NCBI RefSeq assembly: GCF_932526225.1 | Contig: NC_064037.1 | Span: 9,094,203 to 9,158,202, forward strand | From: Nematostella vectensis | Lineage: Eukaryota; Cnidaria; Anthozoa; Actiniaria; Edwardsiidae | Direction of reading: 5' to 3' | DNA length: 64,000 nucleotides | Shown: in pieces, positions 57,901 to 64,000 of the stretch | How positions within the stretch are numbered: the first letter of the stretch is position 1 | How the letters are laid out: each line of letters opens with the position of its first letter | Notes under the pieces: generated by a model | Seen by the model: only the letters and a program-made list of their open reading frames with translations | What the model was told of the DNA's origin: nothing | Databases searched by the model: none | Position numbers and translations under genes: made by a program

Positions 57901-60900
57901 CTTGGCAGGCCAGATAGTTACCTGACCTTTCCCAATACCAACCTGGATACCAAGTATGTATATCCATGTATAACCAACTTTTAAGAAAAATGATTTACCT
58001 ATTTCTAAGAGCGTTGTAATCACCTATTTCTAGAACGTTAGAATTACCTTTTTCTAAGAACTTTGTAATCACCTTTTTCTAAGAACGTTGCCATCACCTA
58101 TGTCTAAGAACGTTGTCATCACCTATTCTAAAAATGTGGAATCACTTATTCTAAGAACTTTGTAATCACTTTTTTCTAAGAACGTTGTAATCGCCCGTTT
58201 TTAGGAACGTTGTAATCACCTATTTCTTAGAACGTTCTAATCACCTATTTCTAAGAACGTTCTAATCACCTATTTCTAAGAACGTTCTAATCACCTATTT
58301 CTAAGAACGTTGTAATCACCTATTTCTAAGAACGTTCTAATCACCTATTTCTAAGAATGTGTAAACGAAAATGTCGATTGGCAAATGGCAGTTCTACGAC
58401 GAAAGGTATGATGGGTTCATTACTAATTGCAGGAGAACACAGAGCAATCATACGATAATTCGTCAAGGCTTTTAATGTACGGCTTTGGCATAGCTCGAGC
58501 TTCTTTTGATAAGCTTTAAAATCACCTTCAGTCTGGCGAATAATTACAGTAATACTGTAACAACTACAGAAGACTGTTGTGGGGGCGGTACAGGTTCCCG
58601 GCTTTACTTCGCTGTTACAATCTGAAGGTTTACAAGATCTGACTGCGGCTTCTACCGCACCCCTTGTTATATGGTCCTACGAATGAAATGGAAAGCTTTT
58701 AGCTCTGTTTAGATAAGGCTTCAGCCAATGAGCGTCCAAAGCATATTGCCTTTTGCACTGACAACGTTATGTGTGTAGACATATCGTGCTCTCTATCTGT
58801 TATTGATTTAATATCATAACTTATGCAAAAAATTACTTGCGCGGGTTGCAAACCAGCCCAGAACACATAACACAACACATAACACAATTTTAATCAATTG
58901 TATCGCACAAGGGCAAATAAAGCCAAAGATATTAACCACACAACAGATTTAGATATGGGAAATATGTTTATCATATCGTTTACTGTTCAATCATGTGTCA
59001 TGTTGACTTATATCGGAAGTTTTAAGATGTACGTGTCTAATGGACGCTAGTCTATCTTTATCTGAAATTCCCTTCAATAGTGCAACAGCTTCCCCAACAC
59101 ATTTATATTATTAGGATGACAAAATGACGGCTGATAGCGGGACTCTTGCTATTTCAGGAACTCCCTCACTATACTAGCGTACGTGTACCCGGAGGGCAAG
59201 CCAGGACCCATCTTCAATTACAATACCGGCGCGTGGGGCGCACACTTCTGGGCTGTCGGTCGAAATGGAAGAAGCCTCTTTGCAAGGATCACCAAGAGAG
59301 CAGGCCGCAAATTCACACGTCATGTAGCCAAGAAGGTCTTAGTCCCTAGGAGGTGGCAGCTGGTCGCGGTGACCTACAGTTACACCAAGGGAAGGGTCAG
59401 CCTTTACAGAAACGGAAAGAGGGTCAGTACTCAAAAGATCGGCCAATTCCGCATTGCCACAAATTACCCGGCACGCATGGGAGTGAAATTACGCGACAGA
59501 CGGTACTTCAAGGGGAGAGTCGCCTGTCTGCAGATCTTTAGCTCACCGCTGACTGTATCGCAGATGGCCAGGGCAGCAAAAAAATGCCGTAAAGGTTAGT
59601 TGACTTAAAGACTCTGTCATGCTGGTCACAAAACCGCGCTGAGTTCAGTCATGCTAGTTAGAGCCACCAGGGGCGTTTCTGCCACTCCTTAGATGGGCAT
59701 GTTTCTGCTGGCGTTTCGGGCAGGTTTCGGCTAGCGTGTCGCGGACAGTTCGCGCGGCACGGGGTACTAGCTCAGATTACGCAACGTAGCTTGACCGGGT
59801 TTTCTAATCAAACACGAAGAGCGCGTCACAAACAAGGCATATTTCAGCCAAATTAGACGGAATTTCGTGGTTTATTATCAGAATTTAGCCTAACCAGCTC
59901 TGTTCCTACTGCCCGTGGAAATGTTGACAAATATACTTCACATCAATTCCCGACGTGGTTTACAAACATAGCTATTGGTTTACGAACATAGCTATTGGTT
60001 TACAAACAAAGATATTGGTTTACAGACATAGCTAATTGTTTACAAACAAAGCTATTAGTTTACAAACATAGCTATTGGTTTACAAACAAAGCTACTGGTT
60101 TACAAACATAGCTATTGGTTTACAAGCATAGCTATTGGTTTACAAGCATAGCTATTGGTTTACAAACAAAGCTATTGGTTTACAAACATAGCTATTGGTT
60201 TACAAGCATAGCTATTGGTTTACAAGCAAAGCTATTGGTTTACAAGCATAGCTATTGGTTTACAAGCATAGCTATTGGTTTACAAGCATAGCTATTGGTT
60301 TACAAGCATAGCTATTGGTTTACAAGCATAGCTATTGGTTTACAAGCATAGCTATTGGTTTACAAGCAAAGCTACTGGCTTACAAGCAAAGTTATTGGCT
60401 TACATCCAAAGCTTTTGGTTTATAGACATAGCTATTTTTTACCATCAATGCAGGCGTTGTTTGCATTGGTCTAAAGAGTGATTACTTGCACACGTGACCA
60501 ATGGTAATTTGCATTTTCAATCTACAGCTGGCCTTACACCCTTGGGCCCAGTTCATCCTCTGCCACCAACACGACCAGGTACGATCAATCATGTCCGCCG
60601 TGCGTGACTTGCGTGACAATATATGTTATGTTTTGAATGTCCGCCTTGCGTGACAATATGTTTTGTTTGCGTTATAATATATGTCTCGTTTGCGTGACAA
60701 TATATGTTTTGTTTTGAAGTACCGCCTTGCGTGACAATAAATGTTCTGTTTGCGTGACAATATATGTTATGTTTGCAAGACGGACGCCTTGTGTGACAAT
60801 ATATGTCTTGTTTGCGTGACAATATATGTTATTTCTTTTACTGCATTATTGTTTGGATTTTATAATAACTGATGCGGATTAGGTTCGACATAAGAGCTCA

Positions 60901-63123
60901 TAGATACAAACGTGGTCGAGTCATTAGGGAGGCACCATAAGCAGCCGCCATACAACTCATGTCTGAACCCGGAGCACAGCTCAGATCGAAATTGTTGGTT
61001 TTTGTTTCTGTAGAAAGTATGTATATCCTAAGTACTACGTGAGCGTTGAACCTTGGTGTCGACTGTTGTTAAAAATTGCATATAAATAGTATAGTTTATA
61101 AATTCGTTTACTCATTATTCTTTTTAATATTCATTCTGGCATGGTAAGTGCCAGTGAATCGTTTACACCGTGAACTTTGCTTACGACAAAAGTCAAACGT
61201 GGCCATTTTCTTTCTTTCGTATCAGAATCAAACAATCCCGTTGCAGTCTACCCACTCAACCGTCTTTTCAAGTTCCGCCCTCTTCCAACCCCAAGTAACC
61301 GTAGACCCCCCTTTAACCTGCACGGTCGGGGCAGGGGCGTCTCCCTTGACTACGGGCCGGACGGAAAGTGGTCTGCGTACAAGTTCTACGGACGACCAAA
61401 CAGCTACATCGAAATACCCAACCTTGGCGCCTTAGACACCGTCAACTCAATCTCCATCCTTACGTGGATCCGACCGGAGAACCGAGATGGTCCCATCGTG
61501 AATTATCATCCGCGCGCTTGGGGGGTACACTTCTGGGTCGTGGGCCGAGGAAAGCTGCTTTTCGCGCGCCTGTCCGAACGAGGCTCCAGGAGGATGTACC
61601 GGCCACTAGTGGCGAGACTCAAGCCGTACAAGTGGCAGTATGTGGGATTCACTTTTGACCGCAGAACGAGACGAGCCAGGCTATATATCAACAACCGTGT
61701 AAGGAAGACAAGGCGATTCAAGCGGCCCTTCAATTTGGCTACTAACTACCCTGTGCGCGTGGGAGCCAAGATCGGCGACCGTAGGCGATTTAAGGGCAAG
61801 ATCTCCTGTCTGCAATTCTACAACAAGGCCTTGTCGGCACGACAGGTCAGAAACAAGAGGCGCACGTGTTTCTCTAAACGAGGTAAAAAACAATTTTAAG
61901 GAGTTTTGTCATAACTGCCATGGTTTATCCAACTGTTCTCTCCTATATTCATGAAAGCTAGTGTGAAGAATCACACAGCACATGAGAAGTTTGTGGCCCC
62001 ATCTGGGGCCACCCGCGGGAATCGATCCGCGAGCTAGATGCGCATCCGTAGTTCCCCTTTTAAATGTGGAATCAGCTGGAACTCACATTTGCGTGCTTAT
62101 CTCGTTTTAGGACCTCTGCCAAGGCGTCGCCCTGTTAAACCCGCTGGGAAAGGTGAGGATTTTTGCATAAGTCTAACTTAATACTAAAAGCAAGTTTTTT
62201 AAGTTCCATCGCGCCATTCTAAAGCTCCAAGCTTTCACTGTTGATCACTGCTCTTACTAATGTTCTGCGAACTCGCGCCGATGATTTCAAACAGCTTAAT
62301 TGATTTCTGGCTTTCATCATTTAAAATCCGAAAGCGTTTTCATAAGCAAGCACTGAAATGGTTTCCAATCACTTAACCTCTCCGTAAGGCGCTGACCAAT
62401 TAAAAGTCGTTTTATTGGTTTGAATGACGGAAGCCAGAAGCAGTTTAGCAGTTTATTACCGAGAGTTAGCAGAATACTGAAACGCGCAGTCAGCTCTCGC
62501 GCCATTCTACTGCAGTTTTCAAAGTCGTGCTTTTTTTTTCGCTTTAGTGTGCCGCAAGTCGCTCGACCTCGCGTTCCTGGTAGACAGCTCTGGTAGCATC
62601 CGCCATGCCGGCCGACAGAACTACCCCAGAATGAAGCGCTTTATCCAGCGTATCATCGGGGCCTTCAATCCCCGCAAGGCTCGCATCTCCGTCACCATCT
62701 TCTCCAACCGACCCAGGACCATCTTCAGTGGAGGAAGATACAGGAGCATTGCGCAGATGAACAGGTTCGAACCTCTATATAACCGGCACTTTCCGTACTC
62801 TGAAATTGATATATTGACGATTGGTACCTCTATATAACCGGCACCTTCGGCACTCTAAAAATGATCTATTGAAGAGTTGAACCTCTATATAACCGGCACC
62901 TTCGGTACTCTGAAAATGATATACTTGCCAAAATTAAGCAGAATAAGGTATCTAGAATGCCTATCTAATTCGCTTATTCTTTAAAGTTTTCTCTACAAAT
63001 AGCATGTCTATTTGCGAGCCGAAAGTGGACTTCCGGTCGTTGGGTGGGGTGGGGGGGGGGGGGGGTTGGGCGAACCCCCTGGGTACGGGCCTGTCTATAT
63101 AACCGGCACCCCGGCCTTATAAC

Positions 63124-63222
<99 letters not shown>

Positions 63223-63879
63223 CGAATAGATGTACACGTTCACAGAAGTTTCGCAGGATGTCCGTCAATTTCCAGTTAAAAATTAAATGTTAAAAGTTGT
63301 TTAACCCATAGAAACGCATATAAACTGTAGCATACCATGGTCAATTTTCTCCTCGCAAAGGTTTTATCCCGTAGGTTCAAATGCGGATTGTTGTATCGTA
63401 CCCTTCCTAGACAAAATCTGCTCTTCCTTAGTTGTTGACAGTTGAGGTCTTGAAACATTTTGGTATCGTTTTGGTAAATCCAACCACCCTTTGAAAGCTT
63501 CTAGATCCGCCACTCAATATTAACCATACGGCTATTCCTTGCGTTTTCAGAGCTGTCCTTCTGATGCCTTATTTTGGCCAAGGTACATATACCGGAAAAG
63601 CGCTGCGCTACGTCGCAAACAAAGAATTCCGACGCTCTAGTCGTCGCATCAGGACAATTCTACTCCTAACGGACGGCAAACCCACGGATGGACGGAGTGT
63701 CGTGTCTGCTGTGCGCATGCTCAAGCAAAAACGGGTGACAATCATCTCTGTGGGAGTCGGAAACCGTGTAAATACCCGCGTGCTTCGTACGATGGCTTCC
63801 AACAGACGTCTCGTGTTCAGATCCGGATTCAGCAGCCTGTCACGTATTGCATCACTGGTCAAGAGAAAGATCTGCACAC
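43714..63879 (+). CDS. Gene C: secreted vWA/LamG mosaic protein, tandem paralogue of gene A (3' partial)
   Basis: The spliced gene starts at ATG 43714 and runs off the window after a vWA domain. Order: signal peptide and propeptide exon; Cys-rich exon; long KPAE-rich stalk; three small acidic or Pro exons and an 18-nt microexon; vWA V11; Gly/Cys exon; two Arg/Pro/Gly exons; LamG L7 to L12 with a linker between each pair; a linker; vWA V12. Phases match at every junction (phase 1 except the two phase-0 introns flanking 46410-46478 and the introns inside domains). The N-terminal third is acidic and low-complexity while the rest is strongly basic. The last resolved exon ends phase 1 at a GTGAGT donor (63880), so the gene continues. 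Role: inferred extracellular matrix or capsule component. Confidence 0.8.
44418..44640. repeat. hAT-like MITE fragment, copy 2
   Basis: CAGGCACGTACCCATAATTG at the left and CACCCTGCGCACCCCCCATT then TGTACGCGCCTG at the right. Related to 27076-27180. An internal duplication of the GCGCGCACCCTGC segment makes it longer. Confidence 0.55.
44784..44858 (+). CDS. Gene C exon 2: small Cys-rich exon
   Basis: A 75-nt phase 1-1 exon encoding AYGVAMMAPDYNQKLS then CCPTGSLCPG. CATACAG acceptor, GTAACT donor. The vicinal Cys pair may cross-link with the CSSYQ Cys of exon 3 or with SSCVPC in exon 5. Confidence 0.7.
44864..45240. repeat. Tandem repeat, unit about 65 bp, five copies
   Basis: Repeats of GTGTAATGAGACTCTCGTAA, TAACTAGCCATAGAGGTCTG and TAACGAAAGGTAACAAAACT with partial units. 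They lie in the intron after exon 2. The minus-strand ORF across it is repeat-derived. Confidence 0.85.
45365..45816 (+). CDS. Gene C exon 3: Tyr/Gln segment and KPAE-rich stalk
   Basis: A 452-nt exon entering in phase 1 and leaving in phase 0. It begins LPPCSSYQGYQTYQAQ, then a long low-complexity stretch of Lys, Ala, Pro, Glu and Asp (for example EEKPSLDTKPAEDKPK, AKEDKAGPAKEDKPSKTSPK). It is likely disordered and extended. The donor is GTTTGT; reading through gives an AT-rich tail to a stop at 46078, which would truncate the protein if retained. Confidence 0.78.
46410..46478 (+). CDS. Gene C exon 4: short phase 0-0 exon
   Basis: A 69-nt exon encoding VGKPHPKGEILGGESSDPLD then IAG. TTTTTTTAG acceptor and GTACGT donor. 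It is the only phase 0-0 exon in the window and could be skipped without a frameshift. Confidence 0.62.
47092..47221 (+). CDS. Gene C exon 5: acidic exon
   Basis: A 130-nt exon entering in phase 0 and leaving in phase 1. It encodes DTVDTDAPAEEETTDEEGSG, then QDYWGPEEDSAYDYPP and SSCVPC. Very acidic and Tyr-containing, with two Cys at the end. The acceptor has a poor pyrimidine tract, but the composition fits the neighbouring stalk. Confidence 0.68.
47299..47331 (+). CDS. Gene C exon 6: linker PPGPELPISNTG
   Basis: A 33-nt phase 1-1 exon with CTTGCAG acceptor and GTATGT donor, encoding PPGPELPISNTG. Confidence 0.66.
47699..47716 (+). CDS. Gene C exon 7: 18-nt microexon
   Basis: After CGTTTCAG the phase-1 frame gives VPAKT and meets a perfect GTAAGT donor. 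Its 18 nt are a multiple of three, so inclusion is optional for the frame. Confidence 0.55.
48082..48312. mobile_element. Foldback element, 231 bp, 32-bp terminal inverted repeats
   Basis: AGCTCGAATATTTTCACGAT then TGATCACCTCCT at 48082-48113 is a perfect inverse of 48281-48312. No ORF. It lies in the intron before V11. Confidence 0.8.
48430..48545. repeat. GAT-rich degenerate simple repeat
   Basis: Irregular GATGATGAT/GGTGATAATG stretch just before the V11 acceptor. Short Met/Val ORFs across it are not coding. Confidence 0.75.
48568..49537 (+). CDS. vWA domain V11 (two exons, cysteines lost, MIDAS core kept)
   Basis: The exons are 48568-48886 and 49296-49537 with a phase-2 intron after GRNKR, about 187 residues. 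It starts ASANVDLVILIDGSRSVERS and ends VKKHIALG. Like V9, both terminal cysteines are missing. DGSRS and TDGKIRD are present; the threonine loop is RERAQTATAL rather than GGTxTG. The ending has an insertion (SRRPKDHVFTSGWRHLG). Confidence 0.87.
49590..50275. repeat. Minisatellite with CACATGGCGTGACA core
   Basis: Alternating units of 20-41 bp (CACATGGCGTGACATGATAC, CACACTAGTGATTTGC, GCTAGTGCGCTAT) repeat for almost 0.7 kb in the V11-exon intron. Confidence 0.9.
50276..50406. repeat. Tandem duplication of a splice acceptor region (69 bp)
   Basis: GTGAACGTTACGTTGCGTAA ... CTTTGTTTTTACGCAG at 50279-50337 recurs at 50348-50406 ending TTTTTGTGCAG. Use of the first acceptor would put TAA in frame within nine codons, so the second is taken as the working site. 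Confidence 0.85.
50407..50466 (+). CDS. Gene C exon: Gly/Arg/Cys exon after V11
   Basis: A 60-nt phase 1-1 exon encoding GAGGRLVRATFRACGGCGRG and then G. It provides two cysteines directly after the vWA that lost its own. Confidence 0.7.
50467..51100 (+). other. Intron, nothing recognised
   Basis: AT-rich sequence with no repeat or coding signal, apart from a weak similarity of 50990-51055 to 11820-11895 (CCAATG, GATGGAT, GCATAAAAT). Confidence 0.5.
51101..51130 (+). CDS. Linker exon GRRPGGRYPGG
   Basis: A 30-nt phase 1-1 exon encoding GRRPGGRYPG with a GTATGA donor. It leads into the Arg/Pro/Gly repeat exon. Confidence 0.66.
51218..51526 (+). CDS. Arg/Pro/Gly repeat exon
   Basis: A 309-nt phase 1-1 exon, about 103 residues, of RPG-type repeats: GYRPRPGYRPWPRPGYRPWP, then two copies of a 37-residue block containing GRTPGRRPG and IPPFVPG, ending RPGIRPGRGG. 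No acidic residues. Likely extended polyproline-II structure, highly cationic. Acceptor CCTAG, donor GTGTGT. Confidence 0.82.
51831..52481 (+). CDS. LamG domain L7 (single exon)
   Basis: A 651-nt exon, 217 residues: GRIPKPAVVYPLNGITGARD, GPDRKPSGAKRFLGNPKSYI, SITISAWVKPLSNGPIFHF, GWGVHVWIV, QLFARFVSKKTRKR, AAYNNRRGVATLSVNGFP, LATNYPSVIG, GSISCVQIF and KKCFRG. Phase 1 both ends; donor GTAAGT. Confidence 0.9.
52546..52797. repeat. MITE copy 2 (paired with 23293-23540)
   Basis: Ends GAAAGCGGCATTGTCAC and the inverse of GTGACAATGCTGCTTTAA. The interior shares TGTAAAAGCCGTGTGTCTAT and TTCTAATAGATTCCTTTGT with the copy in gene A. Non-coding. Confidence 0.78.
53009..53041 (+). CDS. Linker exon KWPLPVPRPKQG
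   Basis: A 33-nt phase 1-1 exon with TGTTACAG acceptor and GTATGA donor, encoding WPLPVPRPKQG after the split codon. Confidence 0.7.
53356..54009 (+). CDS. LamG domain L8 (single exon)
   Basis: A 654-nt exon, 218 residues: TSLVAFYPLDIFRGGRD, GPGGIKDTSFVFYGRGNSY, SITIVAYINHNPGRSPRTR, SGPIVDFRRNRR, VRVWMLRPGVLYARF, GAVYKKRTGRATLYVNGYR, IGRFNIARNRP, GKISCLQIY and QCHMR. The usual WGVHLW is VRVWM, and the final CF is CH. Very Arg-rich insertion in the middle. Confidence 0.89.
54010..54372 (+). other. Intron, nothing recognised
   Basis: Ordinary intron sequence between L8 and the next linker with no repeat or gene. Confidence 0.5.
54373..54402 (+). CDS. Linker exon GPKLPGKSVY
   Basis: A 30-nt phase 1-1 exon encoding GPKLPGKSVY, with CTGCAG acceptor and GTGAGT donor. 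Confidence 0.68.
54640..54945. repeat. GAT/GGT trinucleotide microsatellite
   Basis: About 300 bp of ATGATGATG with GGTGGTGGT blocks immediately before the L9 acceptor. The upstream open frame (poly-Asp then poly-Met and poly-Val) is repeat-derived and not part of the gene. Confidence 0.92.
54955..55993 (+). CDS. LamG domain L9 (two exons)
   Basis: The exons are 54955-55132 and 55542-55993 with a phase-2 intron after IKIPR (CG/A split Arg), about 210 residues: RPTPVIQYPLDSRYHLHEY, APGPDRRPHGSYELRGEP, NSYIKIPRSRGLDVRGTMTV, GPILKYNPTGSGFSIWF, SATYDRKTRYAVLYVNGRP, ITLATNYPIIFG, GRVSCFTLY and RCFRK. The pyrimidine tract at the first acceptor is weak (TTTTCAAAG). Confidence 0.86.
56284..56316 (+). 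CDS. Linker exon GPFVPSRPKPRG
   Basis: A 33-nt phase 1-1 exon encoding GPFVPSRPKPRG. CAACAG acceptor, GTAGGG donor. Confidence 0.7.
56674..57336 (+). CDS. LamG domain L10 (single exon)
   Basis: A 663-nt exon, 221 residues, the longest LamG here: GPKRVVAVYPLDIFSRRRD, APGPDGRPGGSVFFRGSR, NSYITFPNHGQLDTDSAI, GRSGPIANFHPNAWKVHWW, TTYDKKTGVAQLFVNNRR, IGRFRLATNYPIRMGAR, GRISCFQVFN and ACFRKG. An insertion (RGRRPGKDN) follows the WW motif. Donor GTAAGA. Confidence 0.9.
57419..57493 (+). CDS. Linker exon, Pro/Leu/Ile-rich
   Basis: A 75-nt phase 1-1 exon starting GPIRPLPLPIPRPIPRPP and ending PPLPTP. The intron before it is only 82 nt. Donor GTAAGA. Confidence 0.74.
57758..59594 (+). CDS. LamG domain L11 (two exons)
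   Basis: The exons are 57758-57953 and 59158-59594 with a phase-2 intron inside LDTK/NSLTILAY, about 211 residues: GGPYPRAFFPLSKYTKGRD, GRGVRFAPGPF, DSYLTFPNTNLDT, then NSLTILAYVYPEGKPGPI, WGAHFWAV, VTYSYTKGRVSLYRNGKR, IGQFRIATNYPARMG, GRVACLQIF and KCRKG. The first exon is easy to miss because it gives no long Met-initiated ORF. Confidence 0.86.
57980..58357. repeat. 25-bp minisatellite, about 15 copies
   Basis: TCTAAGAACGTTGTAATCAC plus CTATT repeats with GTAATC/CTAATC variants, in the intron that splits L11. Confidence 0.92.
59958..60432. repeat. 20-bp minisatellite, about 23 copies
   Basis: Tandem TTTACAAGCATAGCTATTGG units with AAACAAAG/AAGCATAG alternation, in the intron after L11. 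Confidence 0.93.
60528..60578 (+). CDS. Linker exon GLTPLGPVHPLPPTRPG
   Basis: A 51-nt phase 1-1 exon encoding AGLTPLGPVHPLPPTRPG, with CTACAG acceptor and GTACGA donor. Confidence 0.72.
60597..60835. repeat. Tandem repeat of GCGTGACAATATATGTT units
   Basis: About ten irregular copies of TTGCGTGACAATATATGTT separated by variable GTTTTG/CCGCC spacers, starting 18 nt after the donor of the preceding linker. Confidence 0.88.
60836..61225 (+). other. Intron, nothing recognised
   Basis: AT-rich remainder of the intron before L12; no feature seen. Confidence 0.5.
61226..61882 (+). CDS. LamG domain L12 (single exon)
   Basis: A 657-nt exon, 219 residues: SNNPVAVYPLNRLFKFRP, GRGVSLDYGPDGKW, YKFYGRPNSYIEIPNLGALD, SISILTWIRPENRDGPI, WGVHFWVVGRGKLLFARL, FTFDRRTRRARLYINNR, FNLATNYPVRVGAK, GKISCLQFYN and TCFSKRG. 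Phase 1 both ends. Confidence 0.9.
61883..62110 (+). other. Intron with a B-box-like motif
   Basis: On the minus strand GCGGATCGATTCCCGCGGGT resembles a tRNA B box, but I see no A box in order; it may be a SINE remnant. No gene. Confidence 0.3.
62111..62152 (+). CDS. Linker exon GPLPRRRPVKPAGKG
   Basis: A 42-nt phase 1-1 exon encoding GPLPRRRPVKPAGKG. GTTTTAG acceptor, GTGAGG donor. It closely resembles the gene A linkers ahead of vWA domains (PAGKG in both). Confidence 0.74.
62548..63879 (+). CDS. vWA domain V12 (two exons, MIDAS intact)
   Basis: The exons are 62548-62764 and 63551-63879 with a phase-2 intron after AQMNR, about 182 residues. It starts VCRKSLDLAFLVDSSGSIRH and ends KRKICTR. 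DSSGS, GQGTYTG and TDGKPTD are present, as are both cysteines. The internal donor is GTTCGA, a weak site, and the AVLLMPYFG start of the second exon is not conserved; the exact junction is the least certain in gene C. Gene continues beyond via a GTGAGT donor. Confidence 0.83.
62764..63110. repeat. Short dispersed repeat TCTATATAACCGGCACC
   Basis: Four copies of a GAACCTCTATATAACCGGCA motif in the V12 intron, plus a hAT-like end (GAACCCCCTGGGTACGGGCC) near 63074-63095. Confidence 0.65.
63125..63217. repeat. TA dinucleotide microsatellite
   Basis: About 46 perfect TA units flanked by duplicated TATAACGAATA. It can extrude as a cruciform and is likely length-polymorphic. Confidence 0.97.
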
Positions 63880-64000
63880 GTGAGTACTGAATAAGCGATA
63901 TTGTGGTTGAACAATTAGGGGAGGGGGGTAAGGGAGCGTTTTGGGGGTGTGGTGGTTCCTTATTTCATCAATTTTCAAAACAAAATTCCCACATATAAGT

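Overview
The window is animal nuclear DNA, most likely from an anthozoan cnidarian such as a sea anemone. The signs are GC-rich exons in AT-rich introns, a modular extracellular-domain architecture with phase-1 introns, and cnidarian-style inverted-repeat elements and minisatellites. The species is an inference; no marker gene fixes it. All protein-coding genes I can support lie on the + strand.

Gene A (1 to 35001, 5' end outside the window) is a very large mosaic gene. In order it encodes half a laminin-G-like (LamG/concanavalin-fold) domain, then von Willebrand factor A (vWA) and LamG domains separated by short Pro/Arg/Lys-rich linker exons, then a four-cysteine domain that I call the GC domain (GC-Y/F/W-KD ... 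FAVQNGGQCF ... ANDVY). The domain order in the window is L-V-L-L-L-V-L-V-V-V-V-V-L-V-L-G-V-V-G-G-G-G, followed by a basic His/Arg tail and a short acidic terminal exon. Nearly every exon cassette starts and ends in phase 1, so cassettes can be duplicated, lost or skipped without a frameshift.

Gene B (36466 to 39997) starts at an acceptor in the same phase. It encodes an extremely Arg-rich helical segment and five more GC domains, the later ones more acidic. It is either an alternative 3' end of gene A (skipping the terminal exon at 34979) or a separate short gene whose first exon is uncertain.

From 40 to 43.7 kb there is a decayed non-LTR retrotransposon fragment, a possible tiny two-exon ORF, and a duplicated promoter-proximal region with a degraded copy of a signal-peptide exon and an inserted foldback element.

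Gene C (43714 to 63879, continuing past the window) is a tandem paralogue of gene A with its 5' end visible. It encodes a signal peptide, a propeptide with an RSKR site, a short Cys-rich exon, a long acidic/Lys-Ala-Pro-Glu-rich stalk, a vWA domain, a Pro/Arg/Gly repeat exon, six LamG domains separated by linkers, and another vWA domain.

The products should be secreted, disulfide-bonded, strongly cationic matrix or capsule proteins. Half or more of the vWA domains keep the metal-ion (MIDAS) residues and others have lost them. Introns carry large minisatellites (a 3 kb 20-bp array, a 2.3 kb 24-bp array, and one derived from a tRNA-like promoter) and many MITE-like foldback elements. No prokaryotic, CRISPR or minus-strand gene signal was found.
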